The notes under the pieces were generated by a model. It did not search any database, had not been told where the DNA came from, and saw nothing but the letters and a program-made list of their open reading frames with translations. A stretch of 64,000 nucleotides of DNA from Pseudomonas sp. ADAK13 (GTDB lineage: Bacteria > Pseudomonadota > Gammaproteobacteria > Pseudomonadales > Pseudomonadaceae): assembly GCF_012935715.1 (NCBI RefSeq), contig NZ_CP052860.1:5208001-5272000 (forward strand). Reading direction: 5' to 3'. A program made the translations under genes and the position numbers. This document shows, piece by piece, positions 26,247-35,458 of this stretch; the stretch's first letter is position 1, and every line of letters starts with the position of its first letter.

Positions 26247-26741
26247 ATGCAAACCCCTGCCAAATTTACGACGCATATTGTATTGGCCGCCCTGGGCCTG
26301 ATCGTTTACCACCAGGCCCAGGCTGCCCGTATCGAACCCGCCGGCAGTGCGTTTACTGCCCAGGGGCCCATCAGCTTTTCCAAGGGCGCGCTGATCAGCG
26401 CGGACTGCACCATCAAGGTCGCCGGCAAGGTCGCGGCGGATGGCTCGTCGGTGAATGTCGACAAAGTTGAATTCGACGGCGGCCTCAAGTGCAGCCGGGT
26501 GGAAGCGATCAACTTGCCGTGGGTATTAGTGGCCAAAGACACCAAGAGCGGCTCGATGTCGAAGATTGCCGTGGATGTGCACGCCTTTGGCCTGGGCGGC
26601 AAATGCGGGCCCTCTACCGCCGACGGTACCTGGGATAACGCCACTGGCAAGTTGGAAGCTGTCAATGTGCCGATCGGCGAAGACTGCAAGATCAAGACGG
26701 TGTCGATCAAGATGCCGCCAAGTTTCAAAGTAGTTGAGTAA
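26247..26741 (+). CDS. PraB-like secreted protein of alkane oxidation (copy 1)
   Basis: A 164-aa exported protein. Signal peptide: residues about 1-31 ending QAQA. The mature part starts ARIEPAGSAFTAQGPISFSK and has cysteine pairs (DCTIKV, LKCSRV, GKCG, EDCK). It aligns by eye with the next gene (AYTIAPAGSAFGTTGSITVK; internal VAADGS; closing C-x-I). I recall this family as the alkane oxidation activator PraB of Pseudomonas, secreted proteins that help hydrocarbon uptake. GGGAAGGA precedes the ATG. The name rests on memory and on its place behind alkB. Confidence 0.65.
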   Translation: MQTPAKFTTHIVLAALGLIVYHQAQAARIEPAGSAFTAQGPISFSKGALISADCTIKVAGKVAADGSSVNVDKVEFDGGLKCSRVEAINLPWVLVAKDTKSGSMSKIAVDVHAFGLGGKCGPSTADGTWDNATGKLEAVNVPIGEDCKIKTVSIKMPPSFKVVE

Positions 26742-26872
26742 CAGTTGGATGTTGTAGCGGTAATTGAATTGAAATTTGGCTGGAAAGGGAAGTTCTGCAG
26801 ATTCACCGTGACCTCTCGATCATGGCCATTACCCCTGGCGAAATGACTCGCCATAACATGTGAGGAAAAATA

Positions 26873-27376
26873 ATGAAAAGCTTGAAAACCCTCGTTTGTG
26901 TAGGTTCGTTTGCGTTGTGCTTCGGCGCAGCCTCGATGGCCAATGCTGCCTATACCATTGCTCCGGCAGGTTCGGCCTTCGGCACTACCGGCAGCATTAC
27001 CGTGAAGTCGCCGGCGTCGCTGCAGCAGCCTGTAACTTGCAATATTGCTTTCGCCGGGCAAGTGGCGGCTGATGGTTCCTACGCTCAGATCAACAGTGCG
27101 ACCGTCACGGGCAGCAACCCTCTGTGTGGTGTTCCAAAACTGCTGAACCTGCCATGGAAACTGCAAGTGACCGCCGGTGCCAACCCAAGCTATACCGGTA
27201 CCGTGTCGGTGAACTTCTCGGTTGTCTCGAGTTGTGCGTCGGCTGCCGTGCCAATCGCAGTGACCTGGAACAACGGCTCCAACCTCCTGAGTATTGCGAC
27301 ACAACAGACAGTAGGGTCTTGCACCATTACCGCGCTGACTGCAACGCCGAACCCAGCATTCGTCATTTCGCCATAA
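26873..27376 (+). CDS. praB: PraB-like alkane oxidation activator (copy 2)
   Basis: A 167-aa exported protein with signal peptide MKSLKTLVCVGSFALCFGAA...ANA. The mature protein is Ala/Ser/Thr-rich and beta-like, with four cysteines (VTCNI, NPLCG, SSCAS, GSCTI) placed as in the preceding gene. The two are tandem paralogues about 130 bp apart. It has its own GTGAGGAAAAATA ribosome site. The predicted role is an extracellular or outer-surface factor in alkane use; the mechanism is unknown. A strong hairpin follows at 27420. Confidence 0.7.
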   Translation: MKSLKTLVCVGSFALCFGAASMANAAYTIAPAGSAFGTTGSITVKSPASLQQPVTCNIAFAGQVAADGSYAQINSATVTGSNPLCGVPKLLNLPWKLQVTAGANPSYTGTVSVNFSVVSSCASAAVPIAVTWNNGSNLLSIATQQTVGSCTITALTATPNPAFVISP

Positions 27377-27419
27377 GTACCGCTCTGCGCAAGACGTGAT
27401 GATCACACGTTGGAACAAG

Positions 27420-27443
27420 CAGGTGCCTCGTCAGAGGCACCTG
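27420..27443 (+). terminator. Strong hairpin after the PraB-like gene
   Basis: A perfect 10-bp stem (CAGGTGCCTC / GAGGCACCTG) with a 4-nt loop, 44 bp after the stop codon. No U-tract follows, so it may act by Rho, or by protecting the praB mRNA 3' end. Confidence 0.5.
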
Positions 27444-27501
27444 TCGAGGTAAGCCCGATCGGGGTTAACGCCCGTGATGGAAAAATAATAAGGAGTGGGG
27501 C

Positions 27502-28908
27502 ATGAATAATAAGAAACAACAGGCTCAAGCGTTGCTCAGCCTGGCATTGCTGGGCGGGCTCATGGCAGCGGCAGGGTCGGTCCAGGCCGGCGGCTTCGCG
27601 ACTCCGACCTATGGTGCCCAAGGGTGGGGGCGTGCCTTCGGGGGTGGTTCGCTGTTTCAGAACGATCCATCAGCGGCGTTCAACAACCCGGCGGCCATGG
27701 CCTTTATTGATCGCAACGTTGCCGAACTCACCGTTAACTATGCGCGGATCAACGTCAAGTACAAAGGAACCGAAAAGGACTATGCCGGCAATGCGCCGCA
27801 ACTGGTTGACCCGGATACTCAGATCGGCACGCCCAATGACAACACAGGCGGGCAGGGCGGCTTCACGGCTTGGGTACCGACCGGATTTGCGGTGATGCCG
27901 ATTGGCGATCGCTTCGCCTTTGGTCTGAGCCAGGTGGTGCCCATGGGTGCACGTACTACATGGGATTCCGACTGGATCGGACGAGATTTTGCAGTCGACA
28001 CGCGCATTGAAACGGTTGGCCTGACGGGCGCGCTGTCGTTCAAGGTGAATGATCAGTTTTCCATTGGTGGTGGTGCAATTGTTCAGCACACCAAAGGCTT
28101 CGTCAGTCAGAACATAGACCTTTATGCCGCGGCGGCCGTGTCTCCGATCGGCATTCCGTTTCCTTCCGGCGTCGGCCATTCGTTGATGCGCGTCAAGGTC
28201 GACAATACCTCCGTCGGCTGGTTTGGCGGCCTGGCCTGGAAGCCTACAGACAAAGACACCTTGGGCCTGGCCTACCACGCCAAGATCAAGAACAAGCTGG
28301 AGGGCAAATACAATATCTACGCTGACCCCTTGAGCCAGTCGCTGATTGAAGGCGGTCTCCCAGGTCTTGCCTACCCGGGTCTGGACCTTAAGCTCAATGG
28401 TGCCAACGCCACCACACAACTGGATATCCCGGCCAACGCCACCATCGACTGGGTCCACCAGTTCAATGACCGTCTCAGCCTGGGTGCCAGTGTCATGTGG
28501 ACCCAATGGTCGTCGTTCAAGGCGCTGACCTTGAAGTCTGACGGTAACCAGATTGTGTCGATTCCTTACAACTACAAGGACGCCTGGATGGTCTCCCTCG
28601 GCGGCGACTACAAACTCACCAACGACCTAACACTGCGCGCCGGTGTCGCCACCGACCAGACGCCAACCCGCAACTCCACCCGTGACCCACGTATCCCGGA
28701 TGGTGACCGGATCTTCACTTCCCTGGGCTTTGGTTACAAAGTGCGCGCGATTCCGGGGTTGGGTATCGACGGTTCCTACTCCCACCAATTTGTGGAAAAA
28801 GCCAAGCTGCAAACCCACAACCAGGACCGCCTGGGCGCTGCGACCCTGGATGGCAAGGCAGACGCGTATGGGGACGTGGTTAGCATGGCGATCTCCTACG
28901 AGTTCTGA
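27502..28908 (+). CDS. FadL/OmpP1-family outer-membrane hydrocarbon transporter
   Basis: A 468-aa outer-membrane protein. Signal peptide MNNKKQQAQALL...VQA, then the FadL N-terminal hatch pattern GGFATPTYGAQGWGRAFGG...NDPSAAFNNPAAM. The C-terminus DVVSMAISYEF ends in Phe as in beta barrels. FadL channels pass long-chain fatty acids and hydrophobic compounds; after alkB and the PraB-like genes, alkane entry is the likely job. GGAGTGGGGC precedes the ATG. Confidence 0.9.
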   Translation: MNNKKQQAQALLSLALLGGLMAAAGSVQAGGFATPTYGAQGWGRAFGGGSLFQNDPSAAFNNPAAMAFIDRNVAELTVNYARINVKYKGTEKDYAGNAPQLVDPDTQIGTPNDNTGGQGGFTAWVPTGFAVMPIGDRFAFGLSQVVPMGARTTWDSDWIGRDFAVDTRIETVGLTGALSFKVNDQFSIGGGAIVQHTKGFVSQNIDLYAAAAVSPIGIPFPSGVGHSLMRVKVDNTSVGWFGGLAWKPTDKDTLGLAYHAKIKNKLEGKYNIYADPLSQSLIEGGLPGLAYPGLDLKLNGANATTQLDIPANATIDWVHQFNDRLSLGASVMWTQWSSFKALTLKSDGNQIVSIPYNYKDAWMVSLGGDYKLTNDLTLRAGVATDQTPTRNSTRDPRIPDGDRIFTSLGFGYKVRAIPGLGIDGSYSHQFVEKAKLQTHNQDRLGAATLDGKADAYGDVVSMAISYEF

Positions 28909-29083
28909 TCCACCGTTGTGACGGGTGTCGGTGTAAGCCTGCAGTCAGCGCATCTTTCTGCCACGTCTCACACTGACATTGCATCGACGGGTCGCCCACG
29001 CGACCCGCTCCGATCCCTTTCCCACTGACCCGGCCGGCTGATCCATTCAGCCGTTGATTTTTTCGCCCAAGCATTAAATAAAA

Positions 29084-29105
29084 ATTTCAAAACAAAATTT
29101 GAATT
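29084..29105. promoter_or_regulatory. Candidate operator ATTTCAA-N8-TTGAATT before fadE
   Basis: It shares the TTCAA-N8-TTGAA core and the same spacer length with the alkB site at 24653-24674, differing from a perfect palindrome at one base. It is embedded in an AT-rich stretch 94 bp before the fadE start in the 290-bp gap after the FadL-type gene. Confidence 0.5.
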
Positions 29106-29198
29106 TATCTTTTCAAGTTTGTAGTGTGGCTTTACGTCACAGGTCATTCCGATCTGCTTGGGCGTTGGCCGTACCCTGAATTGAGTAGAGGTATCCCC

Positions 29199-31736
29199 AT
29201 GGTTATCTGGTTATTGGCGGGACTCGCAGCAGCGATTGCCCTGGCGTATAGACAAGCCGCCGCCACCCTCTGGCTGGGTGTCGGCCTGGCCTGGCTGGCG
29301 GTCGGTTACCTGTTCAACGTGGTCGCCGGTTTCGGCGCCAGTGTGGTGGCGGTGCTGGTGCTGTTGCCCGCGCTGCTGCTGACGATCAAACCCCTGCGCC
29401 GCGCCCTGTTGACCAGCAAGGCCCTGGGCCTTTTCCGCAGCATCATGCCGGCGATGTCCGACACCGAGCGCGCCGCGATCGAGTCCGGCACCGTGTGGTG
29501 GGACGCCGAGCTGTTCAGCGGCAAACCCCGCTGGGAACGCCTGCTGCAAGCCGCGCCGGCAAGCCTCAGCGCTGAAGAACAGGCGTTCCTCGACAATGAA
29601 GTCGAGACCTTGTGCGACATGTCCAACGACTGGGAAACCACCCAGATCTGGCAAGACATGTCCCCCGAAGGCTGGCAGTACACCAAGGACGCCGGTTTCC
29701 TCGGCATGATCATTCCCAAGGAATACGGCGGCAAAGGCTTCTCCCACTATGCCCATTCCCAGGTGGTGATGAAGCTGTCTACCCGTTGCTCGGCGGCGGC
29801 GATTTCGGTGATGGTCCCCAACTCCCTGGGCCCGGCCGAACTGTTGCTGCACTACGGCACCGACGCCCAGCGCAACTATTACCTGCCACGCCTGGCCCGT
29901 GGAGAAGACATCCCGTGCTTCGCCCTGACCAGCCCGTATGCCGGCTCCGATGCGGGGGCGATTCCGGATCTGGGCATCGTCTGCAAAGGCCAGCATGAAG
30001 GCGAGGAAGTGCTGGGTTTTCGCGTGACCTGGGACAAGCGCTACATCACTCTCGGCCCGATTGCCACGGTGCTCGGCCTGGCCTTCCGCGCCGAAGACCC
30101 GGATGGTTTGCTCGGCCAGCCTGGCTCCCTGGGCATCACCTGTGCGTTGATCCCCACGTCCCATCCGGGGGTAAACAGCGGCCGGCGTCACTGGCCACTC
30201 AACGCCGTGTTCCAGAACGGCCCGACCACCGGCAAGGACGTGTTTATCCCGCTGGAATGGGTGATCGGTGGCCGCGAGCAAGTCGGCAACGGCTGGCGCA
30301 TGCTGATGGAATGCCTGGCAGCCGGCCGGGCGATTTCCCTGCCATCGGCCAACGTCGGCCTGGGCAAGGTGGCCGTGCGCGGCACTACGGCGTATGCGGC
30401 AATGCGCAAGCAGTTCGGCCTGCCCATCGGCAAGTTCGAAGGCGTACAGGCGCCCCTGGCGCGCATGGCCGGGCATCTGTATGCCTGCGACGCGGTGCGC
30501 AAGGTCTCGGTGGCTTCACTGGATGCCGGTGAAAAACCGTCGGTGATTTCGGCCATTGCCAAATATCACGTCACCGAGCGGGCACGCATCATCGTCAACG
30601 ACGGCATGGATATCGTCGCCGGCAAGGGCATCTGCATGGGCCCCAACAACTTCCTCGCGCGGGCCTACCAGCAAAGCCCCATCGCGATCACGGTGGAGGG
30701 TGCGAACATCATGACCCGCTGCCTGATCATCTACGGCCAGGGCCTGATCCGTTGCCATCCCTATGTGTTCCGCGAGATGGAAGCGGCGCGCAACACGGAC
30801 CGGCGCAAGGCCCTGGTGGACTTCGACAGCGCGATGTTCGGTCACCTGAGCTTTGTGCTGGCCAATACCGTACGTGCAGCGGTGCATTCGCTGACGGGCG
30901 GACGGCTGATTTCCGTGCCGGGCAAGACCGACCCGGCGCTGGCGTCCTACTACCGCCAGGCCAATCGGCTGTCGGTGGTGCTGGCCCTGATCTCGGACAT
31001 TTCCATGGGCGTGCTGGGCGGTGCCCTCAAGCGCAAGGAAAGTATCACCGGGCGGCTGGGGGACATTCTGTCCCAGCTGTACATCCTGTCCTGCGTGCTC
31101 AAGCGTTTTGAGGATGATGGCCGGCCCCAGGCCGATTTGCCGCTGGTGCATTGGGCGGCGCAGGACGCGTTGCTGCGTGCTCATGAAGCCCTGGCTGAAG
31201 TGCTCGATAACTACCCGTCGAAAACCGCCTCGGCCGTGGTGCGTGGCCTGACGTTCCCGTTCGGTATCCCGCAGCGCAAACCATCGGATCGCCTGCTGGC
31301 CCAAGTGGCAGAGCTGGTGCAGATCCCGGGCGAGACTCGTGACCGCTTGCTGGGCAACTCCTATATCCCGCGGCCGGAAATCGACAAGCTCGCCTATGGT
31401 GAATTGGCTTTGCGCCTGCTGCCGCAGGTGGAGCTGATCGAGGCGCGGCTCAAGGGCGCGATCAAGCAAGGCCTGATCGAACCGATGCCGATTTCCGGCG
31501 CGGCGTTTACTCCGTGGCGGGTCAAGGCGCGGGCGCTGGACCTGATCAGCGAGGACGACGACAGCTTGCTGGCGCGCTACGTGGAATACGGCGATCACGC
31601 GATTCAGGTGGACGACTTCCCGCAGGACTTCGGTTTGCTGGAAGCCTTGCAACAGCGCCAGCAGGCGCTGGAACAGGCCGCCAAACCGAGCGCAAGACGC
31701 CGCGCCAGCCAAGGCGAAAACGCGCCGGTCAACTGA
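29199..31736 (+). CDS. fadE: Acyl-CoA dehydrogenase FadE
   Basis: An 845-aa enzyme of the large FadE type, which catalyses the first oxidation of fatty acyl-CoA. It has N-terminal membrane segments (about 1-60), an acyl-CoA dehydrogenase core (about 90-480, with CFALTSPYAGSDAG and the FGLPIGKFEGVQ block) and a long C-terminal DUF1974-type domain ending in a basic tail. The size matches E. coli FadE (about 815) plus a short extension. I chose ATG 29199 with AGAGG upstream; the frame runs 75 bp further 5' without a better start. It feeds the FabG4-MaoC-thiolase operon downstream. Confidence 0.93.
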   Translation: MVIWLLAGLAAAIALAYRQAAATLWLGVGLAWLAVGYLFNVVAGFGASVVAVLVLLPALLLTIKPLRRALLTSKALGLFRSIMPAMSDTERAAIESGTVWWDAELFSGKPRWERLLQAAPASLSAEEQAFLDNEVETLCDMSNDWETTQIWQDMSPEGWQYTKDAGFLGMIIPKEYGGKGFSHYAHSQVVMKLSTRCSAAAISVMVPNSLGPAELLLHYGTDAQRNYYLPRLARGEDIPCFALTSPYAGSDAGAIPDLGIVCKGQHEGEEVLGFRVTWDKRYITLGPIATVLGLAFRAEDPDGLLGQPGSLGITCALIPTSHPGVNSGRRHWPLNAVFQNGPTTGKDVFIPLEWVIGGREQVGNGWRMLMECLAAGRAISLPSANVGLGKVAVRGTTAYAAMRKQFGLPIGKFEGVQAPLARMAGHLYACDAVRKVSVASLDAGEKPSVISAIAKYHVTERARIIVNDGMDIVAGKGICMGPNNFLARAYQQSPIAITVEGANIMTRCLIIYGQGLIRCHPYVFREMEAARNTDRRKALVDFDSAMFGHLSFVLANTVRAAVHSLTGGRLISVPGKTDPALASYYRQANRLSVVLALISDISMGVLGGALKRKESITGRLGDILSQLYILSCVLKRFEDDGRPQADLPLVHWAAQDALLRAHEALAEVLDNYPSKTASAVVRGLTFPFGIPQRKPSDRLLAQVAELVQIPGETRDRLLGNSYIPRPEIDKLAYGELALRLLPQVELIEARLKGAIKQGLIEPMPISGAAFTPWRVKARALDLISEDDDSLLARYVEYGDHAIQVDDFPQDFGLLEALQQRQQALEQAAKPSARRRASQGENAPVN

Positions 31737-31760
31737 CTGGAACTGGAGGAATACGGTCAA

Positions 31761-31847
31761 TGTGGGAGCTGGCTTGCCTGCGATGCAGACGCCGCGGTGT
31801 ATCCGTTACACCGAGGCGATGCCATCGCAGGCAAGCCAGCTCCCACA
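31761..31847. repeat. REPIN (GTGGGAGC group)
   Basis: Intact arms TGTGGGAGCTGGCTTGCC and GGCAAGCCAGCTCCCACA around a 50-bp spacer. It separates fadE from the fabG4-like gene and so may end the fadE transcript. Confidence 0.87.
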
Positions 31848-31894
31848 GGGGGTCGGGTTTCCATGGCAACACCGTGTTGTGAGTGAGTTTACCC

Positions 31895-33238
31895 ATGAGT
31901 GACAGCTACCTTTCTTTCGTCAATTCCCCCTGGGGAGCCTGGCTGGCCCGCACTGCCGGGCTGCCCCAACCCCTGGCATTGCAACGTCACCGCAGCGGCC
32001 AACAAGGCCTGGCCAACCCGGTTATCGTCGCCGGGGCAGGGCGCCTGGGGGCGCAAATCCAGCGCATCTTCACCGCCACCGATACAGTGACCGCCACCGC
32101 TGCGACCCTCAAGGCGCCTTCCACGGTCAAGGTCCAGGGCGCGGTGTTCGACGCCAGCGACATCGCCGACCTCAAGCAACTGGACGAGCTCTACGAGTTC
32201 TTCCACATCAATGGCAAGCGTCTGGGGCAACACGCCCGGGTGGTGGTGCTCGGCACCGCGCCGGAGTTGTGCAAGGACCTGCCCCAGGCCATCGCCCAGC
32301 GCGCCCTTGAAGGTTTGGTGCGCTCACTGGCCAAGGAACTGCGCCGGGCGATCACGGTGCAGTTGATCTACGTCGCACCGGGTGCCGAAGGCGCGCTGGA
32401 GAGCAGCCTGCGGTTCTTCCTGTCGCGGCGCTCGGCCTATGTCTCGGGGCAGGTGGTGCGTCTGGAAAACCCGGTGGACACCCAAGCCGAGATCAACTGG
32501 GACAAACCCCTCAGCGGCCGCCGCGCCCTGGTCACCGGCGCTTCCCGTGGCATCGGGCTGGCGATCGCTCAGGTGCTGGCCCGCGACGGTGCGCAAGTGG
32601 TCTGCGTGGACGTGCCCCAGGCCCAGGACTCGCTGCAACAAGCCGCCAGCAGTGTCGGCGGCACTGCGCTGGCGCTGGACATCACCGCCACTGATGCCGC
32701 GCAACAGTTGCAAGCCCATATCAGTCAACACGGTGCCTTCGATGTGGTGGTGCACAACGCCGGGATCACCCGCGACAAAACCATCGCCAAGATGACCGAA
32801 GCCGCATGGCGCAGCGTACTGGCGGTGAATCTCGAAGCGCCGTTGCACCTGAGCACCGCGCTGCTGGAAAGCCAGGGCCTGAAGCCGGGTGGGCGGATTG
32901 TGTGTGTCTCGTCGATTTCCGGCATCGCCGGCAACCTCGGCCAAAGCAATTACGCCACCTCCAAGGCCGGGGTAATCGGCCTGGTACAAGGCCTGGCACC
33001 GCAGGCGGCGGCGCAGCAGGTGACGGTGAATGCGGTGGCACCGGGCTTTATCGAAACCCAGATGACCGCAAAGATCCCGCTGATGATTCGCGAAGCGGGG
33101 CGGCGGATGAATTCCATGTCCCAGGGCGGGCAGCCCATCGACGTGGCGGAAACCATCGCCTGGCTGGCGCATCCGGCTTCGGGCGGGGTCAATGGCCAGG
33201 TGGTGCGGGTCTGCGGCCAAAGCCTGTTGGGAGCCTGA
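31895..33238 (+). CDS. 3-oxoacyl-ACP/CoA reductase, high-molecular-weight FabG (FabG4 type)
   Basis: A 447-aa two-domain SDR. The N-terminal ~200 residues form a flavodoxin-like pseudo-domain; the C-terminal domain is the active SDR with TGASRGIG (about 218-225), HNAG, and a Ser-Tyr-Lys triad in VSSISGIAGNLGQSNYATSK. The length and layout are those of M. tuberculosis FabG4-like enzymes. It heads an operon with a MaoC-like hydratase and a thiolase, so it probably works on 3-hydroxyacyl-CoA in oxidation. It replaces FadB-type chemistry, which is absent here. Confidence 0.88.
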   Translation: MSDSYLSFVNSPWGAWLARTAGLPQPLALQRHRSGQQGLANPVIVAGAGRLGAQIQRIFTATDTVTATAATLKAPSTVKVQGAVFDASDIADLKQLDELYEFFHINGKRLGQHARVVVLGTAPELCKDLPQAIAQRALEGLVRSLAKELRRAITVQLIYVAPGAEGALESSLRFFLSRRSAYVSGQVVRLENPVDTQAEINWDKPLSGRRALVTGASRGIGLAIAQVLARDGAQVVCVDVPQAQDSLQQAASSVGGTALALDITATDAAQQLQAHISQHGAFDVVVHNAGITRDKTIAKMTEAAWRSVLAVNLEAPLHLSTALLESQGLKPGGRIVCVSSISGIAGNLGQSNYATSKAGVIGLVQGLAPQAAAQQVTVNAVAPGFIETQMTAKIPLMIREAGRRMNSMSQGGQPIDVAETIAWLAHPASGGVNGQVVRVCGQSLLGA

Positions 33239-33241
33239 CAC

Positions 33242-34129
33242 ATGGACTATGTGACGCAGATTATTGACCCGCCACCCTCGCGTTCGCGCCTGCTGCTGGA
33301 CGGCGTATTGGCAATGCGCAAACCCAAGGTGGAAGGCGCACCGACGCTGCCGAAAGAACGCCTGGTGCGTTCGGCGGTCGAGCTGTCTGCCCAGGGCATT
33401 GCGGCCTACGGCCGGGCTTGTGGTTTTCGCCGTGAGCAAGGCGTGCCACTGTCCTATCCCCATGTGCTGGCGTTCCCGTTGCACCTGATGCTGCTGACCC
33501 GCCCGAGCTTCCCGTACCCGGCCAGCGGCATGGTGCACCTGGCCAACCGTATCCGTCAGCATCAGCGCCTGGAGGAAGGCCAGGCCCTGCGCCTGGAGGT
33601 GTATTGCGAGCGCTGGGTGGCCCATCCCAAGGGCCAGGCCCTGAGCATCGCCACCCGGGCCTACAGCGCCGGCACCCTGGTGTGGGAGAGCGACAGCCTG
33701 TACCTGCGCCGTGACGTAAACGCCCCGGTCGGCGAGCCCTGGAGCGACGTGCTGCCGTTGCAGGAAGACGGTTTGCTGCGTACCCAGCGCTGGGTGCTGC
33801 CGGCGGATCTGGGGCGGCGTTTTGCCAAGGTCTCGGGGGATTTCAACCCGATTCATACCTCGATGATTGGCGCCAGACTGTTCGGTTTTCGCCGGGCCAT
33901 CGCCCACGGCATGTGGACCCTGGGCCGCGCCCTGGCGGCCCAGCAACCGCCCGGCGGACTCGACCAGGCCGAAGCCCATTGCGACTTCAAGCTGCCGATC
34001 TTCCTGCCCGGCCAGGTCGCCCTGTGGAACGCCCCGCCGACCGGCCCGCGCCGTGAGTTTGAAGTGCGCAATGTCACCGGTGACAAACCCCATATGCGTG
34101 GGCTGTTTATCTGGAAAGAGAGCCATTGA
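33242..34129 (+). CDS. MaoC-like enoyl-CoA hydratase
   Basis: A 295-aa hydratase with two hot-dog halves. The catalytic hydratase-2 motif is in the second half: SGDFNPIHTS...FGFRRAIAHGMWT, with the Asp and His separated by four residues. It would hydrate trans-2-enoyl-CoA to (R)-3-hydroxyacyl-CoA. It starts 3 bp after the reductase and its stop overlaps the next ATG by 1 bp (TGATG), so the genes are translationally linked. Confidence 0.88.
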   Translation: MDYVTQIIDPPPSRSRLLLDGVLAMRKPKVEGAPTLPKERLVRSAVELSAQGIAAYGRACGFRREQGVPLSYPHVLAFPLHLMLLTRPSFPYPASGMVHLANRIRQHQRLEEGQALRLEVYCERWVAHPKGQALSIATRAYSAGTLVWESDSLYLRRDVNAPVGEPWSDVLPLQEDGLLRTQRWVLPADLGRRFAKVSGDFNPIHTSMIGARLFGFRRAIAHGMWTLGRALAAQQPPGGLDQAEAHCDFKLPIFLPGQVALWNAPPTGPRREFEVRNVTGDKPHMRGLFIWKESH

Positions 34130-35427
34130 TGAGTGACTACAGTTTCAGCCCGGCACCGACCCGCCGCGTGGCGATTATCGGCGGCAACCGTATTCCGTTC
34201 GCCCGCTCCAACACCGTGTACGCCCATGACAGTAATCAGGATTTGCTGGTCGCTGCTTTGCAAGGTTTAGTGGACCGCTACAACCTCCACGGCCTGCGCC
34301 TGGGGGAGTTTGCCGCCGGTGCGGTGATCAAGCATTCCCGGGATTTCAACCTGGCCCGGGAAAGCTTGCTGTCCACCACGCTGTCGCCCGAAACCCCGGC
34401 CTACGACCTGCAACAAGCCTGCGGCACCGGCCTCGAAGCGGCATTGTTGGTGGCGAATAAAATCGCCCTTGGGCAAATTGAAGTGGGCATTGCCGGTGGC
34501 GCCGACACCACGTCCGACGCGCCCATTGGCATTAACGAATCCCTGCGCCGAACCTTGCTGTCAGCCAACCGCGCCAAGGGCACCGGCGCAAAGTTAAAAG
34601 CCTTGATGGGCGTGCGCCCGTCGATGTTTTTCAAGCCGCTGCTGCCGCGCAATGGTGAGCCGCGCACCGGCTTGTCCATGGGCGAGCACTGCGAAGAAAT
34701 GGCCAAGCGTTGGCAGATCAAGCGCCTGGCCCAGGACGAACTTACCCTCACCAGCCACCAGCGGCTGGACGCGGCCTACAAGCGGGGGTTTTTCGACGAT
34801 TTGATCAGCCCGTATCGTGGCCTGGCCCGGGACAACAACCTGCGGGCTGACGCCAGCCTGGAGAAACTCGCCGGCCTGTCGCCGGCCTACGATCGCCAGA
34901 ACGGCACGCTCACCGCCGGCAACTCCACGCCCCTGACCGATGGCGCTTCAGTGGTGCTGCTGGCCAGCGAAGCGTGGGCCGCCGAACGTGGCCTGCCCGT
35001 ATTGGCCTATTTAAGAACCGGCGAAACCGCGGCGGTGAATTTCGTCGACGGCACCGAAGGCCTGCTGATGGCCCCGGCCTACGCCGTGCCGCGCATGCTC
35101 CAGCGCGAAGGCCTGACGTTCGCCGACTTCGATCTGTTCGAAATCCACGAAGCCTTCGCCGCCCAGGTGCTGTGCACCCTCAAGGCCTGGGAAGACCCGG
35201 ATTACTGCCGCGACCGCCTGGGCCTCGATGCGCCGCTGGGCAGCATCGACCGCGCCAAAATGAACATCAACGGTGGTTCCCTCGGCTGCGGTCACCCGTT
35301 CGCCGCCACCGGTGGCCGGCAACTGGCGGCGCTGGCCAAGGCCATCCACCAGCGGGGCGGCGGGCGCGGCTTGATTTCGATTTGCGCGGCCGGTGGGCTG
35401 GGCATTACCGCTATCGTCGAAAAGTAG
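34129..35427 (+). CDS. Acetyl-CoA C-acyltransferase (thiolase, FadI-like)
   Basis: A 432-aa thiolase. Seen: the nucleophile Cys98 in QQACGTGLEAAL, the EIHEAFAAQVL His motif, and the second Cys/His in GGSLGCGHPFAATGGR. It cleaves 3-ketoacyl-CoA to acetyl-CoA and a shortened acyl-CoA. The ATG at 34129 overlaps the MaoC stop. The length fits FadI and SCP-type thiolases better than FadA (about 390). Confidence 0.92.
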   Translation: MSDYSFSPAPTRRVAIIGGNRIPFARSNTVYAHDSNQDLLVAALQGLVDRYNLHGLRLGEFAAGAVIKHSRDFNLARESLLSTTLSPETPAYDLQQACGTGLEAALLVANKIALGQIEVGIAGGADTTSDAPIGINESLRRTLLSANRAKGTGAKLKALMGVRPSMFFKPLLPRNGEPRTGLSMGEHCEEMAKRWQIKRLAQDELTLTSHQRLDAAYKRGFFDDLISPYRGLARDNNLRADASLEKLAGLSPAYDRQNGTLTAGNSTPLTDGASVVLLASEAWAAERGLPVLAYLRTGETAAVNFVDGTEGLLMAPAYAVPRMLQREGLTFADFDLFEIHEAFAAQVLCTLKAWEDPDYCRDRLGLDAPLGSIDRAKMNINGGSLGCGHPFAATGGRQLAALAKAIHQRGGGRGLISICAAGGLGITAIVEK

Positions 35428-35458
35428 TTCCCGCCATAAAAACAACAAGGAGACTGCC

